7,158 bases of DNA, from positions 1-7,158 of the forward strand of contig SLLW01000013.1 of assembly GCA_007133875.1 (NCBI GenBank), read 5' to 3'. Source of the stretch: Balneolales bacterium. Lineage in GTDB: Bacteria > Bacteroidota > Rhodothermia > Balneolales > Natronogracilivirgulaceae. A model generated the notes under the pieces. That model made no database searches, had not been told where the DNA came from, and worked only from the letters and a program-made list of their open reading frames with translations. Shown here one piece after another: positions 1-6,749 of the stretch. Each line of letters starts with the position of its first letter. Within the stretch, counting starts at the first letter, position 1. Position numbers and translations under genes: made by a program.

Positions 1-3000
1 AATCCTGAGGTGGCGCCGACAGCATCAAAATCCCGCTCCTGGGCATAAACCTGAACATGTCCGGGATCCCGGGAATACGAGACATCTTTCGGAATGATGA
101 ATTGACTGCTGAACGCCCCTCCGGTGACCGAAACCCGTCCACTGAACAACGCGTCCGTCTGTACAAAATAACCGCATTCAGAGAGATAGCAGTTATTATC
201 AGCAACCCATTCCCGGTCGGGATAGCTTACAAGGCGCCGGGCGTCAAAAACCCGGACATTTGCTTCACCATCAAACGTGGTGTTCATGGACCCGTCCGGA
301 TACGTAACATGGCCACTGATACTTACCTGATCCAGTGCCCTGAGTTCCAGTAATTCAGAGTCTGAAGGTATGGTTTCTTCATTAATATGTGTGACGTTCA
401 CCTGATACTCCGGAAGTCCGATCCGCATAGCAGGATCCCCCAGGAGGAGAAACTTTCGGGAGTTGTCACTGGATCCGACCGGCGTGAGTTTCGTTCTGCG
501 GAAGATGTCACCGAGGCGTTGCGGGCGGCCGTTATCATCCCGGCGGGTCATTTCCCGTGTGAGCACCCGGTTGAGTCCGAAATTGAGTGAATTTGGATTC
601 GGAGAGGTATATACGACACGCGAAGTCGTCAATGTCGCTATCAGACCGCCGTCGGGATACAGCAGCATCTTTTCCGCCCCGGAATTGTCATCGGTATCGT
701 CATACCGGCCAAAGGAGCAGGTTGCCGTTACCATGATACTAAGGCGGTCCCGGTTACTGAGCCGGCTGATGTCATCCGCGGTAAAGAGGCGCTGATCGGT
801 CAGAAATTGCTCGGCACCATGGCCGGAGAAGTTGAAGACAACGGTACCGTTATTGATCCGGTCGATCATTGCCTGGGTCGCCTGGGGCACCCGCTGGCCG
901 GCACTGGTATGTTCCAGCGGATAGGATATTTGATAAATTTTATCCATCCGGATGCCTGTTGCATCTTTATCAATTTCATCCGCTGTTCCGTCGGCATTAA
1001 GCACATGCAGATCCCTGTCGCGGCCGCTTGAACTGTTGTCATCGTCGGCGATAAACGTGAAGAGGCTCTGCCAGTCGCCACGGTTCCTCGGATCTTCATA
1101 ATGTTTGATTTTATCAATGAGCAACCGGGCCTGGTCGGGTGTCTGGACCGGGAACCGGCCCACTCCGATATCAGGCAAATCATTAGAGCCCATCAAACCT
1201 TCGTTTTCCCCCATAAAGGTGAAAAAATCGTCACTTCCATAGCTGCCTGTCCGGCTGACCGATTCTTCGGACTGGAAGGTGAATACAAAATTCTGCATGT
1301 TCGGATTCCGTATGACTCCCTTGTAATCATAGGTGGCATCCCCGAACATCAGCAGATACTCAGGCTGTCTCTCGCCGGCCGACGCGCCGCGGTCATAAAG
1401 ATGTTTTAGATAATCCCGCAAGGCCACAAAATCGGGTACTCCGCCATTGAATTCATTAAAAATCTTCTCCTGCTCAACAATGATCGGGGTCAGGCCGTCA
1501 CGATCTTGCCGGTAATCAGCCAGACGCTGTGCCTCTTCCAGGAAAATTTCGTCGGTGATGATGACATAGTCGGGATAGAAGGACGGGTTTCTCAGATTCT
1601 GGTTCGGCAGCACATTGCCATCCGGCGGGGTACGGAAACGGCTGGGAGCGGAGGCCAGAAACTGTCGGGTACGTTCCGAGGAACCGGCAACGGTATATTC
1701 GTTTCCGGAGGAATTGACCTGTAACCGTACGGGTGCAACGGGGTCCGTGATATCGAGGACCATCGGCTCGTTGTCAAACCCGCTCAGACGATACCGGACC
1801 ACCGATCCGTCGCTGTTTTCCGGCGGGTGAAAACGCAGCCGGTTATTGTTGGCCTGCAGGTCGCGGTCAGCGCGGATTCGTATCCATTCCACCCATCCGC
1901 GGGCACTGCTCTGAGGATTATGGTATGTGGCATTTACCTCGATGATATCGTTCTCAAGTGAGAACCCCTGCAACGTCTGCCGCCATTCATTGATCCGCGC
2001 CGATGGACCTACGGCATCGGTCAGGCTTGTAATTCTGTTGACCTGGAGGGCTGGTACATTGGTGTACCCGTTTATGTTGAATACGAATTGAGAGTTGCTC
2101 AGGGACCGGGCTGCCATGGAGAGCCAGACTTCAACATCGGATCCGGTTTGAAAGCCCTTCAGTGTGTCGGAAAAGATGGCAGCTGATGCAGAGGGGTCGA
2201 AACGTTGGCCAAACCACTGGGTTCCGGATTTGATGCGGGATTCCGATTTCTCCCGGTCTTCTTCAAACCAGAGAAAATCGCGGAACATGGTGACATCACG
2301 GGTGGGTTCGTTGCCGGGGCTGGTGGCGGAGAGTCGGTCACCAGCCCCGGAACCGATCGTCAGAAAAACATAGTTTTCGTTTGTGAATGGATGAAGCCGA
2401 TGTTCAAACCGGTTGGTGGTTTCATTATAAAAAGTACGGTCCGGGCCATTGGCATAAAATATTACCCGGTCACCGCTGTCGAAACTACCATCCGCTTCTC
2501 CTTCCACGATTATGGGGATCTGGGAGAGTTCGGGCCGGGGATTACTGTTTCTCAATGGCAACTCATATCCGTCGGTAGTCCAGATCTGGATATGCTGTGG
2601 ATTGATGGAGGAGATATTTATGCCGAGATCATCGAGGTAGTCCTCGTCCAGAACATAGATATTATCGTCAGGTATGGGGATTTTGTACCACTCACCGCTG
2701 GCAAGCGGATTCTCTGTCAACTGAGAAATTTCGGTCGCAGACCGGCGCATACGTGGTGCATCGTGGTCATGATAGACGCGAATCCGCATATGTCGCAACA
2801 CCTGGAAGGTTTTGCTTCCCTCCTCATTGTGGCGGGCCACATGGATGGTGAGAGGGGCGGTCATCTCACCGCGCGAATAACCGGGTGTTCCAACCTCAAT
2901 CAATGGCGTATTGCGATCCGAGATCAGCATCAGTTCCGGGTTCTCGGAATAGTGGAACCGGCTGGAGTCCACCGTCACCGGTACGATTTCCTGTTCCATG

Positions 3001-3206
3001 ACCCGGTATCGGGCATCATTGTTGCGCCATGGAACCATCAGGTATTCGGGGGAAGTGATGGCAAGTTTCTCATTCGTGAAAACATAATCCGTAAAATCGG
3101 CGGTTCTACTTGCCACACGAAGATCTTGTCCGGGAGCGGAAATCACGGAAATCAGGGTAAGGGCATATCCTGATAACAGAGCTATAAACAAGGGACGAAT
3201 TGCCAT
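1..3206 (-). CDS. porU: Type IX secretion system sortase PorU (C25 gingipain-family peptidase), 3' end outside window
   Basis: PorU is the T9SS signal peptidase/sortase at the outer membrane: it removes the C-terminal domain of secreted cargo and attaches the cargo to the cell surface. About 1068 codons are visible and the gene continues past the left edge. Residues 1-25 form a signal peptide (MAIRPLFIALL, then a hydrophobic run to about S23). An N-terminal beta-rich region follows, with the PorU-typical stretch NPLASGEWYKI near residue 173. The C25 catalytic domain spans about 544-928: GDATYDY with D623, SDD at 658-660, PDIGVGRFPV around 679-687, catalytic His in FSGHGAE (H796), catalytic Cys in TATCSFGRYDD (C830), and closing LLLGDPAMRI (D924). 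The 34-residue His-Cys spacing resembles that of gingipains. A beta-sandwich-like tail follows. The ATG at 3206 is the only ATG before an in-frame stop at 3270-3272; no clear Shine-Dalgarno site precedes it. The frame is the same at every motif checked, so I see no frameshift. Confidence 0.94.
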   Translation of the reverse strand, partial: MAIRPLFIALLSGYALTLISVISAPGQDLRVASRTADFTDYVFTNEKLAITSPEYLMVPWRNNDARYRVMEQEIVPVTVDSSRFHYSENPELMLISDRNTPLIEVGTPGYSRGEMTAPLTIHVARHNEEGSKTFQVLRHMRIRVYHDHDAPRMRRSATEISQLTENPLASGEWYKIPIPDDNIYVLDEDYLDDLGINISSINPQHIQIWTTDGYELPLRNSNPRPELSQIPIIVEGEADGSFDSGDRVIFYANGPDRTFYNETTNRFEHRLHPFTNENYVFLTIGSGAGDRLSATSPGNEPTRDVTMFRDFLWFEEDREKSESRIKSGTQWFGQRFDPSASAAIFSDTLKGFQTGSDVEVWLSMAARSLSNSQFVFNINGYTNVPALQVNRITSLTDAVGPSARINEWRQTLQGFSLENDIIEVNATYHNPQSSARGWVEWIRIRADRDLQANNNRLRFHPPENSDGSVVRYRLSGFDNEPMVLDITDPVAPVRLQVNSSGNEYTVAGSSERTRQFLASAPSRFRTPPDGNVLPNQNLRNPSFYPDYVIITDEIFLEEAQRLADYRQDRDGLTPIIVEQEKIFNEFNGGVPDFVALRDYLKHLYDRGASAGERQPEYLLMFGDATYDYKGVIRNPNMQNFVFTFQSEESVSRTGSYGSDDFFTFMGENEGLMGSNDLPDIGVGRFPVQTPDQARLLIDKIKHYEDPRNRGDWQSLFTFIADDDNSSSGRDRDLHVLNADGTADEIDKDATGIRMDKIYQISYPLEHTSAGQRVPQATQAMIDRINNGTVVFNFSGHGAEQFLTDQRLFTADDISRLSNRDRLSIMVTATCSFGRYDDTDDNSGAEKMLLYPDGGLIATLTTSRVVYTSPNPNSLNFGLNRVLTREMTRRDDNGRPQRLGDIFRRTKLTPVGSSDNSRKFLLLGDPAMRIGLPEYQVNVTHINEETIPSDSELLELRALDQVSISGHVTYPDGSMNTTFDGEANVRVFDARRLVSYPDREWVADNNCYLSECGYFVQTDALFSGRVSVTGGAFSSQFIIPKDVSYSRDPGHVQVYAQERDFDAVGATSG

Positions 3207-3385
3207 TGGCTGAAGAGAACCCGGGGTTACTGAGAAGATAAAAAACAAGAGTGTGTGTTTACAATCTGCCTACCCGTTAAATTATGTAAAACGGATAAAC
3301 ATCAGACACTTGTATGCCGGCTAAATCACGGCTTCGGTAACCATTAACGCAATAGGCAATATCGGGTTTGTGATGGGTTTCGTTC

Positions 3386-3414
3386 AATTTACCTCCACTA
3401 TACTTTAATGTCAA
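3386..3414 (-). promoter_or_regulatory. Candidate sigma70-like promoter for porU
   Basis: On the minus strand there is a perfect -35 hexamer TTGACA (3409-3414), a 17-base spacer, and TAAATT (3386-3391) as the -10, matching 4 of 6 consensus bases. TAAATTG also partly resembles the TAnnTTTG element described for Bacteroidota promoters. It reads towards porU and would give a leader of about 170 nt. The position between genes supports it; the weak -10 lowers confidence. Confidence 0.4.
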
Positions 3415-3497
3415 TCACCGATAGCAGTTCATTTTGGGAAAAATATACCCTGAATTCCGCAGGTGAGTTGCGCGTCAGCAAGTTGTAGGCAGTAACG

Positions 3498-3523
3498 TGT
3501 AAAAAAAAACACTTTTTTTTACA
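3498..3523 (-). terminator. A/T-rich perfect palindrome, probable terminator after the thiolase gene
   Basis: Eleven-base arms, TGTA7 against T7ACA extended by one A/T pair (TGTAAAAAAAA and TTTTTTTTACA), surround a 4-base loop. The element begins 11 bases downstream of the thiolase stop. On the minus strand it ends in a run of nine T, preceded by a short ACAC/GTGT pairing possibility. Outer GTAAC/GTTAC arms (3492-3496 and 3534-3538) overlap the stop codon. The stem is nearly all A-T, so it is not a textbook GC hairpin; it could work in either direction or be only a DNA-level element. Confidence 0.4.
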
Positions 3524-3534
3524 ATAGTGTGCAG

Positions 3535-4716
3535 TTACAAAAAGCGTTCGACCACAACCGATGCCGCTCCGCCGCCCCCGAATCCGACTGCGGCGCATCC
3601 CCAACGCTTCTTCTGCCGGTGCAGTGCGTGCAGCAATGTGACAAGTATCCGGGCACCCGAGCAACCGGACGGATTTCCCATGCTTACGGCACCGCCGTGG
3701 ATATTTACGGTATCGGGATCGAGTTCAAGCAGTTGGCTGCATGCCAGCGTGGAAACCGAAAAAGTTTCATTGATTTCAAATAAATCAATTTCGTTGGTCG
3801 ATTTGCCTGCCCGCTCCAACACGCGCGGGATTGCCCGTGCCGGCTCCGTGGTGAACTCAGCAGGGGGGCCGGCGGTGCTTGCCTGACTAACCAGCCGGGC
3901 TATCGGAGCCAGGTCGCGTTCCAGCGCTTTTTGTTCACTCATGAGCAGCAGAGCGGCTGCGCCGTCACTTATAGAGGCGGCGTTTGCACTGGTAACCGTG
4001 CCGTTTTCCTGGAATGCCGGTGCCCGTTTTGGAATATCATCCGTATCCAACCGGCCAATCTCTTCATCACGGGCTATAACCTCGGCACGACCCTGCCGGT
4101 CACGAATTTTTACCGGGACAATCTCCTCATTGAAAGCGCCCTCGCTGTGTGCGTTTTTTGCCCGTTGTACCGATGCCGCCGCATGGAAATCCTGTGCCTC
4201 CCGGGAGATTTCATAGGTCTGGGCGCACAATTCGGCTGCGTTGCCCATCTGCCATTTTTTGTAGGCATCCTGCAGGCCGTCTGCAAGAATGCCATCTTGT
4301 AACTCACCGTGGCCCAGTTTGGTGCCAAATCGTGCCCCCGGCAGATAGTAGGGGACGTTGGTCATACTCTCCATGCCTCCGGCGACAACAACGTCGGCAT
4401 CACCCATAGCAATTTGCTGCATGGCGTACATCACAGCCTTCATACCGGATCCATCCAGCTGGTTTACCGTGGTGCAACGGGTGGTGTTTTTCAGCCCTGC
4501 CCTGAGTGCGGCCTGACGTGCCGGGGCCTGTCCGATCCCGGCAGGGAGAGCGTTGCCAATAATAACATCGTCGATCAGATCCGGATTGATGCTGTTGTTT
4601 TTAAAAAGTGCACCGATGGTCACCGAGCCCAGTTCCGGAGCAGTCAACGATTTAAAGCGGCCCCCGAAAGAACCGATGGGAGTGCGTAGAGCGTCAACGA
4701 TGACTACAGATTTCAT
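3535..4716 (-). CDS. Thiolase-family protein with all three catalytic Cys/His residues replaced
   Basis: This is a 393-residue protein of normal thiolase length and fold: N-terminal MKSVVIVDALRTPIGSFGG, then GGMESMTNVPYYLP, DGAAALLL, NETF and HGGAVSMG. Thiolases condense or cleave acyl-CoAs through Cys89, His348 and Cys378 (Zoogloea ramigera numbering, which fits this protein almost exactly). Here the nucleophile motif reads NQLDGSG with Asp88 (codon 4453-4455), GHP reads GNP with Asn348 (3673-3675), and the second Cys is Gly378 in AVGFGGGG (3583-3585). Asn316 is kept, but Ala318 is Thr, the HMG motif is QMG, and the Ser247-equivalent is Ala. Normal acetyl-CoA acetyltransferase activity is therefore unlikely. 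The uninterrupted frame and conserved packing motifs argue against a decaying gene. ATG 4716 is chosen because it aligns with family N-termini; an upstream TTG at 4749 adds 11 unrelated residues. The gene lies 108 bases after the lipoprotein gene and may be co-transcribed. Automatic annotation would probably name it acetyl-CoA C-acyltransferase. Confidence 0.9.
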   Translation of the reverse strand: MKSVVIVDALRTPIGSFGGRFKSLTAPELGSVTIGALFKNNSINPDLIDDVIIGNALPAGIGQAPARQAALRAGLKNTTRCTTVNQLDGSGMKAVMYAMQQIAMGDADVVVAGGMESMTNVPYYLPGARFGTKLGHGELQDGILADGLQDAYKKWQMGNAAELCAQTYEISREAQDFHAAASVQRAKNAHSEGAFNEEIVPVKIRDRQGRAEVIARDEEIGRLDTDDIPKRAPAFQENGTVTSANAASISDGAAALLLMSEQKALERDLAPIARLVSQASTAGPPAEFTTEPARAIPRVLERAGKSTNEIDLFEINETFSVSTLACSQLLELDPDTVNIHGGAVSMGNPSGCSGARILVTLLHALHRQKKRWGCAAVGFGGGGAASVVVERFL

Positions 4717-4824
4717 GGATGATTTTGTGCGATTGTTGATCCGCCGCAACGGTCAGGTTATAATTTTTTTTAAGAATGAGGCCGGGTTTGTCACAGTGCC
4801 CGGTCTGCTGAAACGATCAGAATT

Positions 4825-5346
4825 TCAAATATCGGATTCATCCCGCCAGGCGATCAGTCTCCAGTTATTGGTGCTGTCGCTGCGGGTAAGGCGAAAACTG
4901 GCAGAACCGTCGGTACGGTATATTTCGGATGGCGAAAGCATGACGGTCAGGTTGAACCGGCGGACAATCCTGGCCCGGGTCCGGTCCTCCTCAATCGTCT
5001 CCTGGGTGATGTTGTTCCACCTCAGCGAGATGTCATAACTTCGCGAGAACATGTTATAGGTTGTGCTCATCTCTTCATCACGGCTCCAGGTTATATCCAC
5101 ATTCCTTTCATCATCCCGGAAAGTAAACGTGAAATCCGGATGGATGATCGGTCCGTAGAGGGAAGTATCGCGCAGTTCATACGCTTTTTCAAAACGGGTG
5201 TAAAACCCCTCGATGGTGGATGGATCCCCGAGCAGGTCCGCAACCGGATCCCCCTCAAGTTCGCCGGGCGCAAACGGATTGATACATCCCGTGAGCGGAG
5301 GGAATATCAGAAACAGGAGTGCTATGACGAGGAGGGGCCGGCTCAT
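4825..5346 (-). CDS. Small lipoprotein with NTF2-like fold, function unknown
   Basis: This 173-residue protein has a lipoprotein signal peptide: MSR, a hydrophobic core LLVIALLFLIFPP, and the lipobox LTGC with the lipidated Cys at 21. The +2 residue is Ile, so retention at the inner membrane by the classical Asp+2 rule is not predicted. Residues about 43-172 look like an NTF2/SnoaL-type alpha+beta cone: a helix IEGFYTRFEKAYELRD, then HPDFTFTF, alternating strands (SYDISLRWNNI, RARIVRRFNLTVML), and the typical ending NNWRLIAWRDE. I infer the fold from this pattern; no catalytic residues are recognisable. The ATG lies 14 bases after the stop of the trans-sulfuration gene, so the two are probably one transcript. 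No Shine-Dalgarno site is visible, and translation may depend on the upstream gene. The role, perhaps ligand binding in the periplasm or at the outer membrane, is unknown. Confidence 0.85.
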   Translation of the reverse strand: MSRPLLVIALLFLIFPPLTGCINPFAPGELEGDPVADLLGDPSTIEGFYTRFEKAYELRDTSLYGPIIHPDFTFTFRDDERNVDITWSRDEEMSTTYNMFSRSYDISLRWNNITQETIEEDRTRARIVRRFNLTVMLSPSEIYRTDGSASFRLTRSDSTNNWRLIAWRDESDI

Positions 5347-5360
5347 CTGGGAAGATGGGA

Positions 5361-6512
5361 TCAGGTTGCGATAGATCGGAAGGCGGATTGCAGGTCATCC
5401 CGAAGGTCGCCGGCATCTTCGATTCCGACAGAGAGGCGGATCAGCGACTCCTTGAGGCCCGCCGCTTCGCGTATCTTTTTTGGAATGGATGCGTGGGTCA
5501 TGCTGGCTGGGTGGCTGATCAGTGATTCGACTCCCCCCAGGCTCTCAGCCAGTGTAAATATCCGGGTGTTGCTCATGAATGCATGCGCATGATCAACATC
5601 ATCTTTTTTGAGGCTGAAAGAGACCATGGCACCGAAATCGCTCATCTGACGACGGGCAATTTCGTGACCGGGATGGTTGGAATGGCCGGGATACCGGACA
5701 TCGCCTACATCCGGGTGGCCGGCGAGGAAGTCTGCCAGAACACGGGCGTTCTCGCAGGACCGTTCCACACGCAGGGCAAGTGTTTTTGTGCCGCGCAAGG
5801 CAAGGTAACAGTCCATCGGGCCCGGTACCGCTCCGGTGGTTTTGGTCTGGAATGTCAGATTATCATAAATCTCATCATGACTTGTGCAGACCGCACCGCC
5901 GATCAGGTCGGAGTGTCCGCCGATATATTTGGTTGTTGAGTGGACCACGGCATCAGCACCAAGTTTCAACGGCTGCTGAAGAGCGGGTGAGGCGAATGTG
6001 TTGTCGACAATCGTGAGGGCTCCCCGTTTCCGGGCTTCATCAGAGAGCGCGGCGATATCAACGATGTTTAACAGCGGGTTTGTGGGGGTTTCCACCCAGA
6101 GCATCCGGGTTTCAGGAGTGAAAGCCTGACGAACGGCATCAATGGAACTCATGTCAATAAAACGGAACTGAATTCCGTAAGGTTCAAAAACTTCGGTGAA
6201 CAGTCGGTAGGATCCACCGTAAATATCGTTGGTCGCTATAACCTGATCTCCGGGCCGCAACATTTTGAGTACCGCATCCATGGCAGCACAACCGGAGGCA
6301 AAGGCACAGGCATGATCCGCATCTTCAAGGCCGGCAAGCAGATTTTCAAGAGCTGAGCGTGTGGGATTGGTCACACGGGCATATTCATGCCCTTTGTGTC
6401 TGTTGGGAGCCTCCTGGGCATATGTGGACGTGAAAAAAACCGGTGGCATTACTGCACCAGTGGTCTCCTCGGGTTGCTGGCCGGAATGGATGGTTTTGGT
6501 ATTGAATTTCAT
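5361..6512 (-). CDS. metB: Cystathionine gamma-synthase/gamma-lyase family PLP enzyme
   Basis: This cytoplasmic fold-type I PLP enzyme of the Cys/Met metabolism family works on gamma-substituted amino acids. It either makes cystathionine from an activated homoserine plus cysteine, or cleaves cystathionine to cysteine, 2-oxobutyrate and ammonia. Numbering from the ATG at 6512 (383 aa), visible features are EYARVTNPT (Tyr/Arg that bind the neighbouring subunit's PLP phosphate, about 44-46), SGCAAM (73-78), the PLP-stacking Tyr in YGGSY (98), VDNTF with the PLP-pyridine Asp (170), STTKYIGGHSD with the Schiff-base Lys (195), and LIRLSVGIED with the substrate-carboxylate Arg (359). ESLGGVESLISHP is shared by synthases and lyases, so sequence alone does not settle which reaction runs; the gene symbol is provisional. 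A GTG at 6533 would add seven residues, but MKFNTKTIHSG matches the family's usual start. The gene has its own promoter and is followed closely by the lipoprotein gene. Confidence 0.92.
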   Translation of the reverse strand: MKFNTKTIHSGQQPEETTGAVMPPVFFTSTYAQEAPNRHKGHEYARVTNPTRSALENLLAGLEDADHACAFASGCAAMDAVLKMLRPGDQVIATNDIYGGSYRLFTEVFEPYGIQFRFIDMSSIDAVRQAFTPETRMLWVETPTNPLLNIVDIAALSDEARKRGALTIVDNTFASPALQQPLKLGADAVVHSTTKYIGGHSDLIGGAVCTSHDEIYDNLTFQTKTTGAVPGPMDCYLALRGTKTLALRVERSCENARVLADFLAGHPDVGDVRYPGHSNHPGHEIARRQMSDFGAMVSFSLKKDDVDHAHAFMSNTRIFTLAESLGGVESLISHPASMTHASIPKKIREAAGLKESLIRLSVGIEDAGDLRDDLQSAFRSIAT

Positions 6513-6596
6513 GGGTACGAATTTGCTGATCACAAGGGGTTTGTTACACAGTAATTTCAGAAAGGCTGGCGGATCAGATTGCAGACTTATCCCCGA

Positions 6597-6625
6597 ATAA
6601 TAGGCATTAACCGATATCAGGTCAA
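6597..6625 (-). promoter_or_regulatory. Sigma70-like promoter for the trans-sulfuration gene
   Basis: On the minus strand, TTGACC (6620-6625) is separated by exactly 17 bases from TATTAT (6597-6602). Each box matches five of six consensus bases. It lies just after the terminator of the upstream TPR gene and reads into the enzyme gene, with transcription expected to start near 6590 and a leader of about 75-80 nt. No operator or riboswitch is recognisable in that leader. Confidence 0.55.
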
Positions 6626-6665
6626 AGCCGTTTTGCAGGAAACGGAACTTTGCTTCTGATCATAA

Positions 6666-6700
6666 AAAAAGCTTCTCAGCACACGACTGAGAAGCTTTTT
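6666..6700. terminator. Strong bidirectional rho-independent terminator
   Basis: A perfect 14-bp inverted repeat has left arm AAAAAGCTTCTCAG (6666-6679), right arm CTGAGAAGCTTTTT (6687-6700) and a 7-base loop CACACGA. The GC-containing inner stem is flanked by A tracts on one side and T tracts on the other, so it can stop transcription in both directions. It lies 49 bases after the TPR gene's stop on the minus strand and separates that gene from the trans-sulfuration promoter. Confidence 0.9.
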
Positions 6701-6749
6701 GATACAAATAGATACCGGTTTTCCCGGCAATGGATATTATGGCAACGGT

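Larger units (their letters stand above)
3207..3534. other. 328-base intergenic region between the thiolase stop and porU start
   Basis: This is the only gene-free stretch over 300 bases. It holds an A/T palindrome right after the thiolase stop (3498-3523) and a candidate minus-strand promoter (3386-3414). The implied porU leader is about 170 nt. I see no convincing protein gene and no RNA gene or riboswitch that I recognise. Small imperfect hairpins occur in the leader, for example a 5-bp CCGTT/AACGG repeat near 3275-3295, but they are too weak to call. Confidence 0.6.

Noticed and set aside
2205..3173. A 322-codon open frame on the plus strand
   Set aside because: It lies wholly antisense to porU, whose motifs, signal peptide and frame are unmistakable, and its translation resembles no family I know.
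3277..3387. A 36-codon TTG-start frame on the minus strand preceded by GGAGG, the best Shine-Dalgarno-like site seen in the window
   Set aside because: The start codon is rare, the GGAGG spacing is short, the start overlaps the candidate -10 of the porU promoter (so it could not be transcribed from it), and the peptide has no recognisable features.
3398..3664. An 88-codon minus-strand frame overlapping the thiolase 3' end
   Set aside because: It is a shadow frame of the thiolase gene that runs through the A/T palindrome into the intergenic region, with low-complexity basic sequence and no family resemblance.
4140..4330. Several short overlapping frames on both strands inside the thiolase gene
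   Set aside because: All are out-of-frame shadows of the long conserved coding frame.
4757..4762. TATAAC as a -10 box for the thiolase gene
   Set aside because: No -35-like hexamer lies at a usable distance; the sequence 17 bases upstream is CCGGCC.
4780..4805. Hairpin CCGGG/CCCGG between the lipoprotein and thiolase genes
   Set aside because: The stem is only five perfect pairs with a 12-base loop, and on the transcribed minus strand it is followed by an A tract, not a T tract, so it is not a standard terminator.
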